From contig CADBXQ010000028.1 of assembly GCA_902798675.1 (NCBI GenBank), positions 1 to 14,348 of the forward strand: DNA of 14,348 bases, in the 5' to 3' direction. Below are positions 1 through 7,528 of the stretch, one piece after another. The position numbers and the translations under genes are program-made. This stretch comes from Oscillospiraceae bacterium. GTDB lineage: Bacteria; Bacillota; Clostridia; Oscillospirales; Ruminococcaceae. The notes under the pieces are model-generated. The model was not told where the DNA came from, did not search any database, and saw only the letters and a list, made by a program, of their open reading frames with translations. Within the stretch, counting starts at the first letter, position 1. The number at the start of each line of letters is the position of its first letter.

Positions 1-1
1 A

Positions 2-1279
2 ACATATGGCGCTGTCATGAAGCCAACAGAGGGAACGATTTTGACTGTTGCAAGGCTTGCTTTTGAGAAAGCATCAACACTTCAGGCGAAAGATCCTATT
101 GAGGCGTTCGCGTTTGTTTTTGAAGCTGCAAAAGATGCGCTGGCTAAAACTCCGGATATGCTGCCTGTTTTGAAAAAGGCCGGGGTTGTCGACTCTGGCG
201 GCATGGGGCTTGTCACGCTTTTTGAGGGAATGAAGGCTGTTTTTGATGGAAAGGGAATTGTTAAATTAGAGGAAACTTCCCAAAGCGCAAGGCTTATCAG
301 CCCTGCAGCAGAGTCAAAAGCTAAAATAAATTTTAATTATTGCACTGAATTTATAGTAAATAAAACAGATAGTAAAAATTATTTGTCACTCAGGGCATAT
401 CTTGAATCTATTGGGGATTCTGTTGTTGTTGTCGAAGATGACTCGATAATTAAGGTTCACCTACACACAAACCAACCCGGTAATGCGATTCAGGAAGGGC
501 TCAAATTTGGCTGGCTCACGAACATGAAAATTGATAATCTGCGCCAGCAACACGACCAAAAGTCACATTCTGCAAGTGAATTTAAAAAAAATAAAACATA
601 TAAAGCGGTCGACGCAGAGGTTCCTGTTGGGTTTGTTTCGGTCGCAACAGGCGGCGGAATTGTCAATCTTTTTAAAGAGCTTGGAGCTGATGCGGTCATA
701 AGCGGCGGGCAAACCATGAACCCTAGCACACAAAGCGTATTGAACGCAATTCAATCGGTTGGCGCAAAAACTGTTGTTGTTTTGCCAAACAATAAAAACA
801 TAATCATGGCTTCAGAACAAGCGGCAAAGCTTGCGGATCGGGAGGTTGTTGTTGTTCAAACAAAGTCGATTCCAGAGGGAATTTCAGCGCTTATTTCATA
901 TGACCCTGACCTTGGCGTTAAAGAAAACATTGTCTCGATGACAGCAGCAATAGGCAAGGTTAAAACCGGACTTGTGACGTTTGCGGCGCGCGATTCGTTC
1001 ATTGAAGGGAAGCAAATTTCAAAAGACGAAATTTTGGGAATAAAAGAAAACAAAATATGTATAACCGATAAAAATATAAACAAAGCGTGCTATAGGCTGA
1101 TTAGAAAATTGGTCAACAGCTCCAGTAATATTTTAACAATTTTCTACGGAAAGGATATTAGCGAGGAAAAAGCCAATGAACTTTTGTGGAATATTCGCAC
1201 AAAATATTCTGATAAAATTGAAATAAATCTAATAAATGGCGGGCAATCTGTGTATTATTACATAATTTCGGTGGAGTGA
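2..1279 (+). CDS. fakA: DAK2/DegV-like protein, fatty acid kinase catalytic subunit FakA (YloV), 5'-truncated by window edge
   Basis: This is the C-terminal part of a FakA/YloV protein. In the family it phosphorylates fatty acids held by FakB partners in the cytoplasm, so that exogenous fatty acids can enter phospholipid synthesis. The frame is open from base 2 and the residues before Met17 (TYGAV, then MKPTEGTILTV) fit the middle of the DhaL/DAK2 domain, so the ATG at base 17 is internal and the true start lies upstream. Visible parts in order are the end of the DhaL domain (VVDSGGMG, about visible residues 1-85), the middle domain (FNYCTEFIV, DSVVVVEDDSIIKVHLHTN) and the DegV-like C-terminal domain beginning near GFVSVATGGG, with SGGQTMNPST and VVLPNNKN. 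The stop overlaps the recG start by one base (TGATG), which implies translational coupling. YloV followed by recG is a common Firmicutes order. The family call is secure; the fatty-acid substrate is inferred from homologues. Confidence 0.9.
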   Translation, partial: TYGAVMKPTEGTILTVARLAFEKASTLQAKDPIEAFAFVFEAAKDALAKTPDMLPVLKKAGVVDSGGMGLVTLFEGMKAVFDGKGIVKLEETSQSARLISPAAESKAKINFNYCTEFIVNKTDSKNYLSLRAYLESIGDSVVVVEDDSIIKVHLHTNQPGNAIQEGLKFGWLTNMKIDNLRQQHDQKSHSASEFKKNKTYKAVDAEVPVGFVSVATGGGIVNLFKELGADAVISGGQTMNPSTQSVLNAIQSVGAKTVVVLPNNKNIIMASEQAAKLADREVVVVQTKSIPEGISALISYDPDLGVKENIVSMTAAIGKVKTGLVTFAARDSFIEGKQISKDEILGIKENKICITDKNINKACYRLIRKLVNSSSNILTIFYGKDISEEKANELLWNIRTKYSDKIEINLINGGQSVYYYIISVE

Positions 1280-3312
1280 TGAATATATTAACTGATTCGA
1301 AAATTGATTCTCTAGCTGGAATTGGTCAAAAGAGAGCAAAATTATATGAAAAATTAGGCTTATATAATATTTATGATTTGCTTTATTATTTTCCTAATAG
1401 ATATATGGATTGCTCAGATCCAACAGGAATTTTTGACGCAAAATTGGGCGAAAAATGTTGTGTTAGGGCGAAAATTTTGGGGAAAGAAAGGCCTTTTGTT
1501 GGGTCAAAAAAAACCATAATATACAAAATACATGCCGTTGATTCCAAAAAAAATCCTTTTAGTTTAATTTTTTTCAATGATATCTACTCTTTTAGAGCTC
1601 TAAACATTGATCAAACATATCTGTTTTTTGGCAAAATAGATGGAAGTGTTGATGCTAAAAAAATTATAAATCCAAAAATAATTTCCGATTCTCAGGCTGG
1701 CCTAATCCCAATATATCCTTTAACAGCGGGCCTGACTTCAAAAATGGTTTCCTCAAACATTAAGCAAGCAATAAAATTGATTGATAAAAATCAAGACAAC
1801 CTTCCAAAAAATTTGACTAATAAATATAAACTTAACAGCTTTAAAACAGCGATTGAAAACATACACTTTCCCAAATCTGAAGCGCATTTAAATGACGCAA
1901 AAAGGCGCTTGGTTTTTGAAGAGCTTTTGTATTGGCAGTTGGGGATTTGCATTTTAAAGCGAGAAAAACTTGTCAGAACCGAAAAAAATTTAAAACATTC
2001 AGATATTTCTGATTTTTTAAAAAATCTTCCGTTCAAATTAACTAAAAATCAACAAAGCGTTATAGAAGAATGCGTCAAAGATTGTTTTAAGCCATTTCCG
2101 ATGAACAGATTGGTTCAGGGCGACGTTGGATGCGGGAAAACGGTTGTTGCTGCGGCGTTGGCTTTTCTCTTTGCAAAATCTAAAATGCAAACCGCAGTCA
2201 TGGCTCCAACCGACATTTTAGCACGGCAACACTTTAATTTTTTTTATAAAATCTTAAGCCCTCTTGGAATTCGAGTTGAGCTTTTGGTTGGCGCTTTAAA
2301 TCAAAAAGCCAAGTTAAATATTCAAATTAATCTAAAAAATGGGATTATTGACGTTATTATTGGAACGCATGCTTTGTTTCAGGAAAAAACCAATTTTCAA
2401 AATTTGGGGCTTGTTATCACCGATGAACAGCATAGATTTGGGGTTGAGCAGAGAAAAAAACTTGCAAAAAAAGGGAATTTCCCAAACAATCTTGTCATGT
2501 CCGCAACCCCGATTCCTCGGACGCTGGCTCTGATAATTTATGGTGATCTTGATATATCTAACATACACGAAATGCCCATTGGCAGAAAGCCAATACAAAC
2601 TGTATATATTCCTTCATATAAACGAGATCGCGCTTTTTCATATATAAAAAATCAACTTCAAATGGGCCATCAAGCCTATATTGTGTGCCCATCAATTGAG
2701 GATAGCGAGAAAAATATATCATCAGTTTTAAAATATGCTAGTGATATACAAAAAAACACGTTTAATGAGTATTCAGTTGAAGCGCTTCATGGAAAAATGA
2801 CTGGAGAGCAAAAAGCTTATCTAATGCAAAAATTTTCAGATAATGAAATTAATATTTTGGTTTCAACAACGGTTATTGAAGTTGGCGTTAATGTTCCAAA
2901 CGCGACGGTTATGATGATTGAAAATGCTGAATCCTTCGGGCTTTCGCAGCTGCATCAGCTTAGAGGAAGAGTTGGGCGAGGCGAGGCAAAATCTTTGTGT
3001 ATCCTGGTTTCGGACGCTTTAAACCTGCAAAACCAAAAACGCCTTCAAACTATGTGTGAAACTAATGATGGATTTAAAATTGCAGAAGAAGACTTGAAAA
3101 TCAGGGGGCCGGGGGATTTTTTTGGAAAAAGGCAACACGGAATGCCTGATTTAAAAGTTGCAAGTTTGATTGAAGACACTGAAATTCTTAAAATTTGTCA
3201 GAGGGAAGCAAAATATATGATATCAACCGATCCCGGATTAAATTCAAATGAAAATATAAAAATAAAGCAATGTGTTAAACGACTGTTTTCAAATAATAGC
3301 CAAATATTATAA
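1279..3312 (+). CDS. recG: ATP-dependent DNA helicase RecG
   Basis: RecG is a superfamily 2 double-stranded DNA translocase that regresses stalled replication forks and processes branched recombination intermediates. The 677-residue product has the usual length and domain order: N-terminal helical part and OB-fold wedge (to about 150), then two helicase lobes. Visible motifs are Walker A GDVGCGKT (281-288), DEQH box (382-385), SATPIPRT (from 408), TTVIEVGVNVPNAT (from 530), QLRGRVGRG (560-568), and the TRG region EEDLKIRGPGDFFGKRQHG (603-621). Walker A has Cys where I remember Ser in RecG proteins. I chose the ATG at 1279, one base inside the fakA stop, with GGTGGAG just upstream; a GTG one codon earlier (1276) is possible but sits inside that purine run. 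It is followed closely by thrS and probably shares its transcript. Confidence 0.96.
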   Translation: MNILTDSKIDSLAGIGQKRAKLYEKLGLYNIYDLLYYFPNRYMDCSDPTGIFDAKLGEKCCVRAKILGKERPFVGSKKTIIYKIHAVDSKKNPFSLIFFNDIYSFRALNIDQTYLFFGKIDGSVDAKKIINPKIISDSQAGLIPIYPLTAGLTSKMVSSNIKQAIKLIDKNQDNLPKNLTNKYKLNSFKTAIENIHFPKSEAHLNDAKRRLVFEELLYWQLGICILKREKLVRTEKNLKHSDISDFLKNLPFKLTKNQQSVIEECVKDCFKPFPMNRLVQGDVGCGKTVVAAALAFLFAKSKMQTAVMAPTDILARQHFNFFYKILSPLGIRVELLVGALNQKAKLNIQINLKNGIIDVIIGTHALFQEKTNFQNLGLVITDEQHRFGVEQRKKLAKKGNFPNNLVMSATPIPRTLALIIYGDLDISNIHEMPIGRKPIQTVYIPSYKRDRAFSYIKNQLQMGHQAYIVCPSIEDSEKNISSVLKYASDIQKNTFNEYSVEALHGKMTGEQKAYLMQKFSDNEINILVSTTVIEVGVNVPNATVMMIENAESFGLSQLHQLRGRVGRGEAKSLCILVSDALNLQNQKRLQTMCETNDGFKIAEEDLKIRGPGDFFGKRQHGMPDLKVASLIEDTEILKICQREAKYMISTDPGLNSNENIKIKQCVKRLFSNNSQIL

Positions 3313-3320
3313 AATATAAA

Positions 3321-3326
3321 GGAGAG
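3321..3326 (+). promoter_or_regulatory. Ribosome binding site for thrS
   Basis: GGAGAG lies nine bases before the ATG at 3336. It overlaps the position needed by an upstream in-frame TTG at 3327, so it selects the ATG, giving a protein beginning MIKINLKG as expected for a TGS domain. Confidence 0.75.
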
Positions 3327-3335
3327 TTGGAATAT

Positions 3336-5158
3336 ATGATAAAAATAAACTTAAAGGGCGAAATTTGTGAATTTGAAAGCGCGCTAACTGTCGCCGAAGT
3401 TGCAAAATCAATCGCGCCTGGCTTATATAAAGCTGCATGTTGTGGGAAAATAGATGGAAAGATGGTTGACCTGAGAACTCAGATTTCTCAAGACTGCGAT
3501 TTGGAAATATGCACTTTTGATTCGCCGGAAGGTAAAAAAGCATATTGGCACACGTCCGCGCACATTTTTGCCCAGGCTGTTGGTAGGCTGTATCCAAACG
3601 CTCAATTTGGGATTGGGCCCGCGATCGAAAGCGGATTTTACTATGACATTGACCTAGACCCTAAAATCACGCCAGACGAGCTTCCAAAAATAGAAGAGGA
3701 AATGAAAAAAATAATAAAAGAAAACATCCCGCTCGAAAAAGAAATACTGGAGCCGGATAAAGCAAAACAATTGATGAAAAGTTTAAAGCAGGATTATAAA
3801 ATCGAATTAATTGATGAACATTCGAAAAAAGGTGAAAAAATATCAATCTTTAAGCAGGGTGGATTTGTCGACCTATGCGCCGGGCCTCATCTTCTCTCAA
3901 CCGGCATGGTTAAAGCCATTAAACTCACCAACATAACGGGCGCATATTGGAAAGCAGACGCAAATAATAAAATGTTGCAAAGAATATATGGCATTTCTTT
4001 TCCTAAAACAAGCCTTTTAAATCAACATATCCAAATGCTTGAGGAGGCAAAACGTCGAGACCATCGAAAATTAGGCAAAGAGCTTGAAATTTTCAGTTTT
4101 GCTGAGGAAGGGCCGGGATTTCCATTTCTCCTTCCAAATGGCGTTATCATCAAAAATCTTCTGATGGACTATTGGCGAAAAATACACGCAAAAGCAGCAT
4201 ATCACGAAATTTCAACGCCAATAATTTTGTCTAGGGCGCTCTGGGAAAGAAGCGGGCATTGGTCTCACTATAAACAAAATATGTATACAACGACGATAGA
4301 CGAGCAGGATTTTGCGATCAAGCCGATGAACTGCCCAGGAAGCATCTTGGTTTACAAAACAAAAATGCGCTCATATAAAGACCTTCCTTTGCGCATGGCT
4401 GAAATGGGAATTGTCCACCGCCACGAGCTTTCTGGCGCTTTACACGGGCTGAAATTAAAAAAATCATAGCATTAATTGACAATATATATTCCAAGTTTAA
4501 TTTTAAATATCACCTTGAGCTGTCAACAATGCCAAAAGATCACATCGGCGACCTAAAGGATTGGGAAATTGCGACAAATTCGCTGATGGAAGCCATGCAA
4601 GAGGCCGGCTTTAAATATAAAATTAATGAGGGGGACGGAGCTTTTTACGGGCCAAAAATTGACTTTCATCTTAAAGACTGTTTGGGCAGGACTTGGCAAT
4701 GCGGAACGATTCAGTTGGATTTTCAGCTTCCAGAGCGGTTTGAGCTGGAATATGTTGGTGATGATGGGGAAAAACACCGCCCCATCATGATCCATCGAGT
4801 TGCTCTTGGCAGCATCGAAAGATTTATTGGCATCTTGATTGAACACTTCGCTGGAGCATTCCCGTTTTGGCTATCACCCGTTCAGATCATGATCCTGCCT
4901 GTTTCAGAGCGTTTTAAGGAATATGCAAAAGAAGTTGAAATCAAGCTTTCTGAGAGCGGGTTTAGGGTTAAAACAGACCAAAGAAGCGAAAAATTGGGCT
5001 ATAAAATTCGCCAGGCGCAAATGCAAAAAATTCCATACACACTCGTCATAGGCGAAAAAGAACAAGAGACAAATTCAATATCTGTTAGAAAATATCAAGA
5101 TGGAGACAAGGGAACTTTAAAATTAGATGAATTTATTAAACATCTGAAAAATATATGA
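3336..5158 (+). pseudogene. thrS: Threonyl-tRNA synthetase, disrupted by an internal frameshifting deletion
   Basis: ThrRS charges tRNA-Thr and normally edits mis-charged serine. The first part (3336-4469) carries the TGS domain (about residues 1-60), the editing domain with HTSAH and CAGPH zinc/catalytic motifs, motif 1, the zinc ligand Cys in KPMNCPGS, and the start of motif 2 (HRHELSGALHG). The frame then shifts at about 4446-4451. Continuing in another frame (4448-5158) are AEIKKIIALID, GDGAFYGPKIDF, WQCGTIQLDFQ, motif 3 and the anticodon-binding domain. The conserved stretch expected between these parts, TRVRGFTQDDAHIF and the following EQI segment, is absent from all frames. About 67 bp is therefore missing, including the equivalent of E. 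coli zinc ligand His385. The lost size is not a multiple of three and the first frame stops at 4467-4469. Both sides are otherwise uninterrupted, so the event is recent or an assembly error. There is no room for a T-box leader after recG. Confidence 0.9.
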
Positions 5159-5163
5159 AAAAA

Positions 5164-5219
5164 ATTAAACGCCATCAGGGACGGTTGACACAGAAAATGT
5201 CCTTGATGGCTGTCTTTTA
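5164..5219. terminator. Bidirectional intrinsic terminator between converging thrS and purB
   Basis: GCCATCAGGGAC (5171-5182) pairs with GTCCTTGATGGC (5199-5210): 12 pairs with one G-U and a 16-base loop. On the + side it is followed by TGTCTTTT. On the - side the A-rich stretch 5158-5169 reads as a T tract, so the same hairpin can end both thrS and purB transcripts. An alternative inner pairing, GACA (5187-5190) with TGTC (5198-5201), exists in the loop. Confidence 0.75.
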
Positions 5220-5258
5220 TATATAAAAACAATCACAAATTTAAAACATATTCAGAAA

Positions 5259-6701
5259 TTAAACCATCAAAGTTGAATTTATTTTAGATATGTCTAAATT
5301 ATTGTCAAGAATTGGGGCAACAACTTCTTGCAAAAAATCATCCACCTGATCTGAACTCAGGCCAACAAAATTTTCAGGCTTTAATATGGAACGAATCTCA
5401 CCTTCACTCAGCCCAAAAGATTCATCCCGGCAAATTCGCTCAATTAGGTCATTTTTCTTGCCATCTTGTTTAACAACAGCAGCCGCGGCCAAGGAGTGCT
5501 GCCGCAATTTTTCATGCAACTTTTGCCTATGCCCCCCTTTTTTCACAGCAGCCATCATTATGTTTTCAGTTGCCATAAACGGCAGCTCGTCCATAACACG
5601 CCTATGTATAACCTTGGGATACACAACGATCCCGTCGCAAACATTAATCATTATGTTTAAAATGGAGTCAACCCCTAAAAAAGCCTCAGCAACGGCAATT
5701 CGCTTATTTGCAGAATCGTCCAAAGTCCTCTCAAACCATTGCGTTCCAGCGGTGAACGCCGAGTTTAAAACGTCAACAATAACATATCGAGCAAGCGCAG
5801 TTATTCGCTCGTTTCTCATGGGATTTCGCTTATATGGCATGGCCGACGAACCTATTTGATTTTTTTCAAAAGGCTCCTCCATTTCTTTAAAGTTTTGCAG
5901 CAGTCTCATGTCATTAGAAAATTTCATAGCAGATTGAGAAATTCCCGCCAAAACAGAACACACATAGTAGTCAATTTTCCTAGAATATGTCTGGCCTGAA
6001 ACCGGAACAACTCCGTCAAACCCCATCCTATCAGCTATTTTTTCCTCAAGCTTTTTAACTTTAGCTTTGTCGCCATCAAACAATTCCAAAAAACTGGCCT
6101 GCGTTCCGGTTGTTCCTTTAGATCCAAGCAATTTCAAGCTGGAAATCAAGCTCTCAACATGCGCAATATCCATACACAATTCGTTTAGCCAAAGAGTTGC
6201 CCTCTTCCCAACAGTTGTTAGCTGCGCCGGCTGAAGGTGCGTATACGCAAGGCAGGGGAGATTTTTGTGTTTGTTTGCAAAATCAGACAAAAGCGATATT
6301 ACTTTTAGTATTTTTTTTTGGATCAAGCCCAAGCCATCTCTCATGACAATAATATCCGCATTATCTCCAACATAGCAAGAAGTCGCGCCGAGGTGAATTA
6401 TTCCCGCAGCATTGGGGCATTGCTGGCCATAAGCATACACATGAGCCATAACGTCATGCCTTACCAATTTTTCACGCTCCCCAGCAACGTCATAGTTTAT
6501 TTTATCAGCAACAGACTCAAGCTCTGCGATTTGCTGCTCGGTTATTGGCAAACCAAGTTCACGCTCAGATTTGGCAAGCGCAATCCAAAGCTTGCGCCAG
6601 GTCTTGAATTTTTTATCTGGCGAAAATATATACTGCATCTCTTTGCTTGCGTATCTGCTGCAAAAAGGACTTTCATAACGATTTTTAGCCGAATAATTCA
6701 C
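5259..6701 (-). CDS. purB: Adenylosuccinate lyase
   Basis: PurB is the fumarase-superfamily lyase that removes fumarate from SAICAR and from adenylosuccinate, serving two steps of purine synthesis in the cytoplasm. Counting from the GTG at 6701 (480 residues), motifs are HLGATSCYVGDNAD (103-116), THLQPAQ with the likely general-acid His155, and the superfamily signature GSSAMPYKRNP (284-294) carrying the mobile catalytic Ser. A longer reading from ATG 6719 adds six residues (MVRGAS). I prefer GTG because AGGGG lies seven bases before it, and the predicted transcription start (about 6727) would leave the ATG almost no leader. Residues NRYESPFCSRYASKEM then sit at the usual N-terminus. The gene stands alone, with its own promoter, and converges on thrS; no other pur gene is in the window. 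Confidence 0.95.
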   Translation of the reverse strand: MNYSAKNRYESPFCSRYASKEMQYIFSPDKKFKTWRKLWIALAKSERELGLPITEQQIAELESVADKINYDVAGEREKLVRHDVMAHVYAYGQQCPNAAGIIHLGATSCYVGDNADIIVMRDGLGLIQKKILKVISLLSDFANKHKNLPCLAYTHLQPAQLTTVGKRATLWLNELCMDIAHVESLISSLKLLGSKGTTGTQASFLELFDGDKAKVKKLEEKIADRMGFDGVVPVSGQTYSRKIDYYVCSVLAGISQSAMKFSNDMRLLQNFKEMEEPFEKNQIGSSAMPYKRNPMRNERITALARYVIVDVLNSAFTAGTQWFERTLDDSANKRIAVAEAFLGVDSILNIMINVCDGIVVYPKVIHRRVMDELPFMATENIMMAAVKKGGHRQKLHEKLRQHSLAAAAVVKQDGKKNDLIERICRDESFGLSEGEIRSILKPENFVGLSSDQVDDFLQEVVAPILDNNLDISKINSTLMV

Positions 6702-6708
6702 ACTCGCA

Positions 6709-6713
6709 CCCCT
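6709..6713 (-). promoter_or_regulatory. Ribosome binding site deciding the purB GTG start
   Basis: AGGGG on the - strand, seven bases before GTG 6701. It lies inside the longer reading frame from ATG 6719, and no comparable site precedes that ATG. Confidence 0.6.
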
Positions 6714-6733
6714 AACCATAAAATAACGCTTTC

Positions 6734-6762
6734 ATTATATCACATTCATTTTGAAATTGCAA
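6734..6762 (-). promoter_or_regulatory. Extended -10 sigma-A promoter of purB
   Basis: On the - strand, TTGCAA (6762-6757), a 17-base spacer and TATAAT (6739-6734), with TG one base before the -10 (TGATATAAT). Expected start of transcription is about 6727. The sequence around the -10 (ATGTGATATAATGAAA) is shared exactly with the secG promoter. Confidence 0.8.
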
Positions 6763-6800
6763 GCCCAAATTTAAAATTTTGATAAATAAATTCCAGAATA

Positions 6801-7286
6801 CACTAATTATACTATTTTGTTGGGTTATATTCGTCCCCTCAAAATCCCATTGCTATTAAGAAGGCGACTTTTTAATGATAATACTGTGTGTAATTCAACT
6901 GACCTCGAATTCGTATCCCCAAAAGCAGTGCCAAAGCCAAGGGATCCGCCGCCAGCTCACAATTCAGCCGAGTAATTCAATCTCACTTAAAATGCCGCCA
7001 CATCTTTTAAAGAATCCTTGACAAGCCAAGGTTAAAAAGCGTGACAGCCCTCAATGACGCCAGCCTACCACTTGTCACGGATGCTTTCAAAGGGACTTGC
7101 GCTTAAGGAAGATTGAATATTACAGTTAGTTGTGAGCTGGTGATGGTTTAAGCTGCTGGCTTCGTTGTTTTTTGAAACGTGATAGAGGATATTATAATAC
7201 ATTGAGTTTTTTAGTAGAGAGTCTGATATTTTAAGCAAGGGTTTTACCTGGGACAACTCCAACCCAACAAAATAATACAATTAGTG
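6801..7286. repeat. 486-bp imperfect inverted repeat, MITE-like element or structured-RNA template
   Basis: The left end 6801-6837 begins CACTAATTATACTATTTTGT; the reverse complement of 7250-7286 begins CACTAATTGTATTATTTTGT. The two 37-base ends agree at 31 positions, ending in GTCCC. Inner segments also match in inverted order about the same centre (roughly 7043-7047): AAAATCCCATTGCT (6841-6854) with 7234-7245, CCAGCTCACAA (6952-6962) with 7130-7140, ATTCAATCT (6975-6983) with 7110-7118. Near the apex, CGTGACA (7040-7046) pairs with TGTCACG (7073-7079). Similarity stops sharply outside both ends. I see no clear target-site duplication and no credible ORF; a 71-codon frame on the - strand (7065-7280) lacks a ribosome binding site. 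It fits a non-autonomous mobile element, an old deleted insertion sequence, or a gene for a long folded RNA. The family is not recognised. Confidence 0.75.
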
Positions 7287-7302
7287 GTTTTTTAATACTG
7301 TT

Positions 7303-7348
7303 TGATATAAATTGTGATATAAAAGCAATTTGTTTCGCCACAAATCGC
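7303..7348. promoter_or_regulatory. Operator-like repeats upstream of the histidine kinase promoter
   Basis: TGATATAAA occurs twice with a 12-base period (7303-7311 and 7315-7323). It is followed by an inverted repeat, GCAATTTGT (7325-7333) and ACAAATCGC (7340-7348), one position imperfect. They lie 50-95 bases before the -35 at 7399, where a DNA-binding regulator could act. Read on the - strand, the hairpin is followed by TTTTAT and could instead be a weak terminator. Function is inference. Confidence 0.3.
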
Positions 7349-7398
7349 AGCAAATAAAAATATTCCTATTTATTTTGATGGATTTAAACAAAATTTTT

Positions 7399-7427
7399 TT
7401 GACAATCGGGCTCAATTAGGTTATAAT
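7399..7427 (+). promoter_or_regulatory. Consensus sigma-A promoter of the histidine kinase gene
   Basis: TTGACA (7399-7404), a 17-base spacer, and TATAAT (7422-7427): a perfect match to the housekeeping consensus. Transcription should begin near 7434 and leave a leader of about 95 bases before the ATG at 7529. I see no clear riboswitch or terminator in that leader. pyrG may be read from this promoter too. Confidence 0.85.
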
Positions 7428-7528
7428 GATCTGAGATTGTTTTTGGGATTAATGGTTTTAGGCTCGAAGTGTCTATTTTTTAAGAGCTTTTTTGAAAAAT
7501 TTGGATTTTAAAAAGATGGGAGCGCTTT

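Noticed and set aside
4452..4469. Programmed frameshifting in thrS at the A-rich stretch after the junction
   Set aside because: A conserved block of about 22 residues is missing from every frame, so recoding would not restore a functional protein. Deletion or assembly error is the better explanation.
5386..5859. 157-codon + strand ORF
   Set aside because: It lies wholly antisense to purB, which has clear family motifs, and it shows no recognisable protein features.
6318..6782. 154-codon + strand ORF across the purB 5' end
   Set aside because: Antisense to purB and its promoter, with no ribosome binding site or recognisable motif.
7172..7198. TTGAAA and TATAAT inside the palindrome as a + strand promoter
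   Set aside because: The spacer is only 15 bases and no gene follows before the much better promoter at 7399-7427.
7065..7280. 71-codon - strand ORF inside the palindromic element
   Set aside because: No ribosome binding site, and the sequence is accounted for by the right arm of the inverted repeat. A transposase fragment cannot be argued from it.
6797..7298. AATAC on both sides of the palindrome (6797-6801 and 7294-7298) as a target-site duplication
   Set aside because: The right copy is seven bases outside the repeat end and the left copy overlaps its first base, so the two do not flank the element symmetrically. Probably chance in AT-rich DNA.
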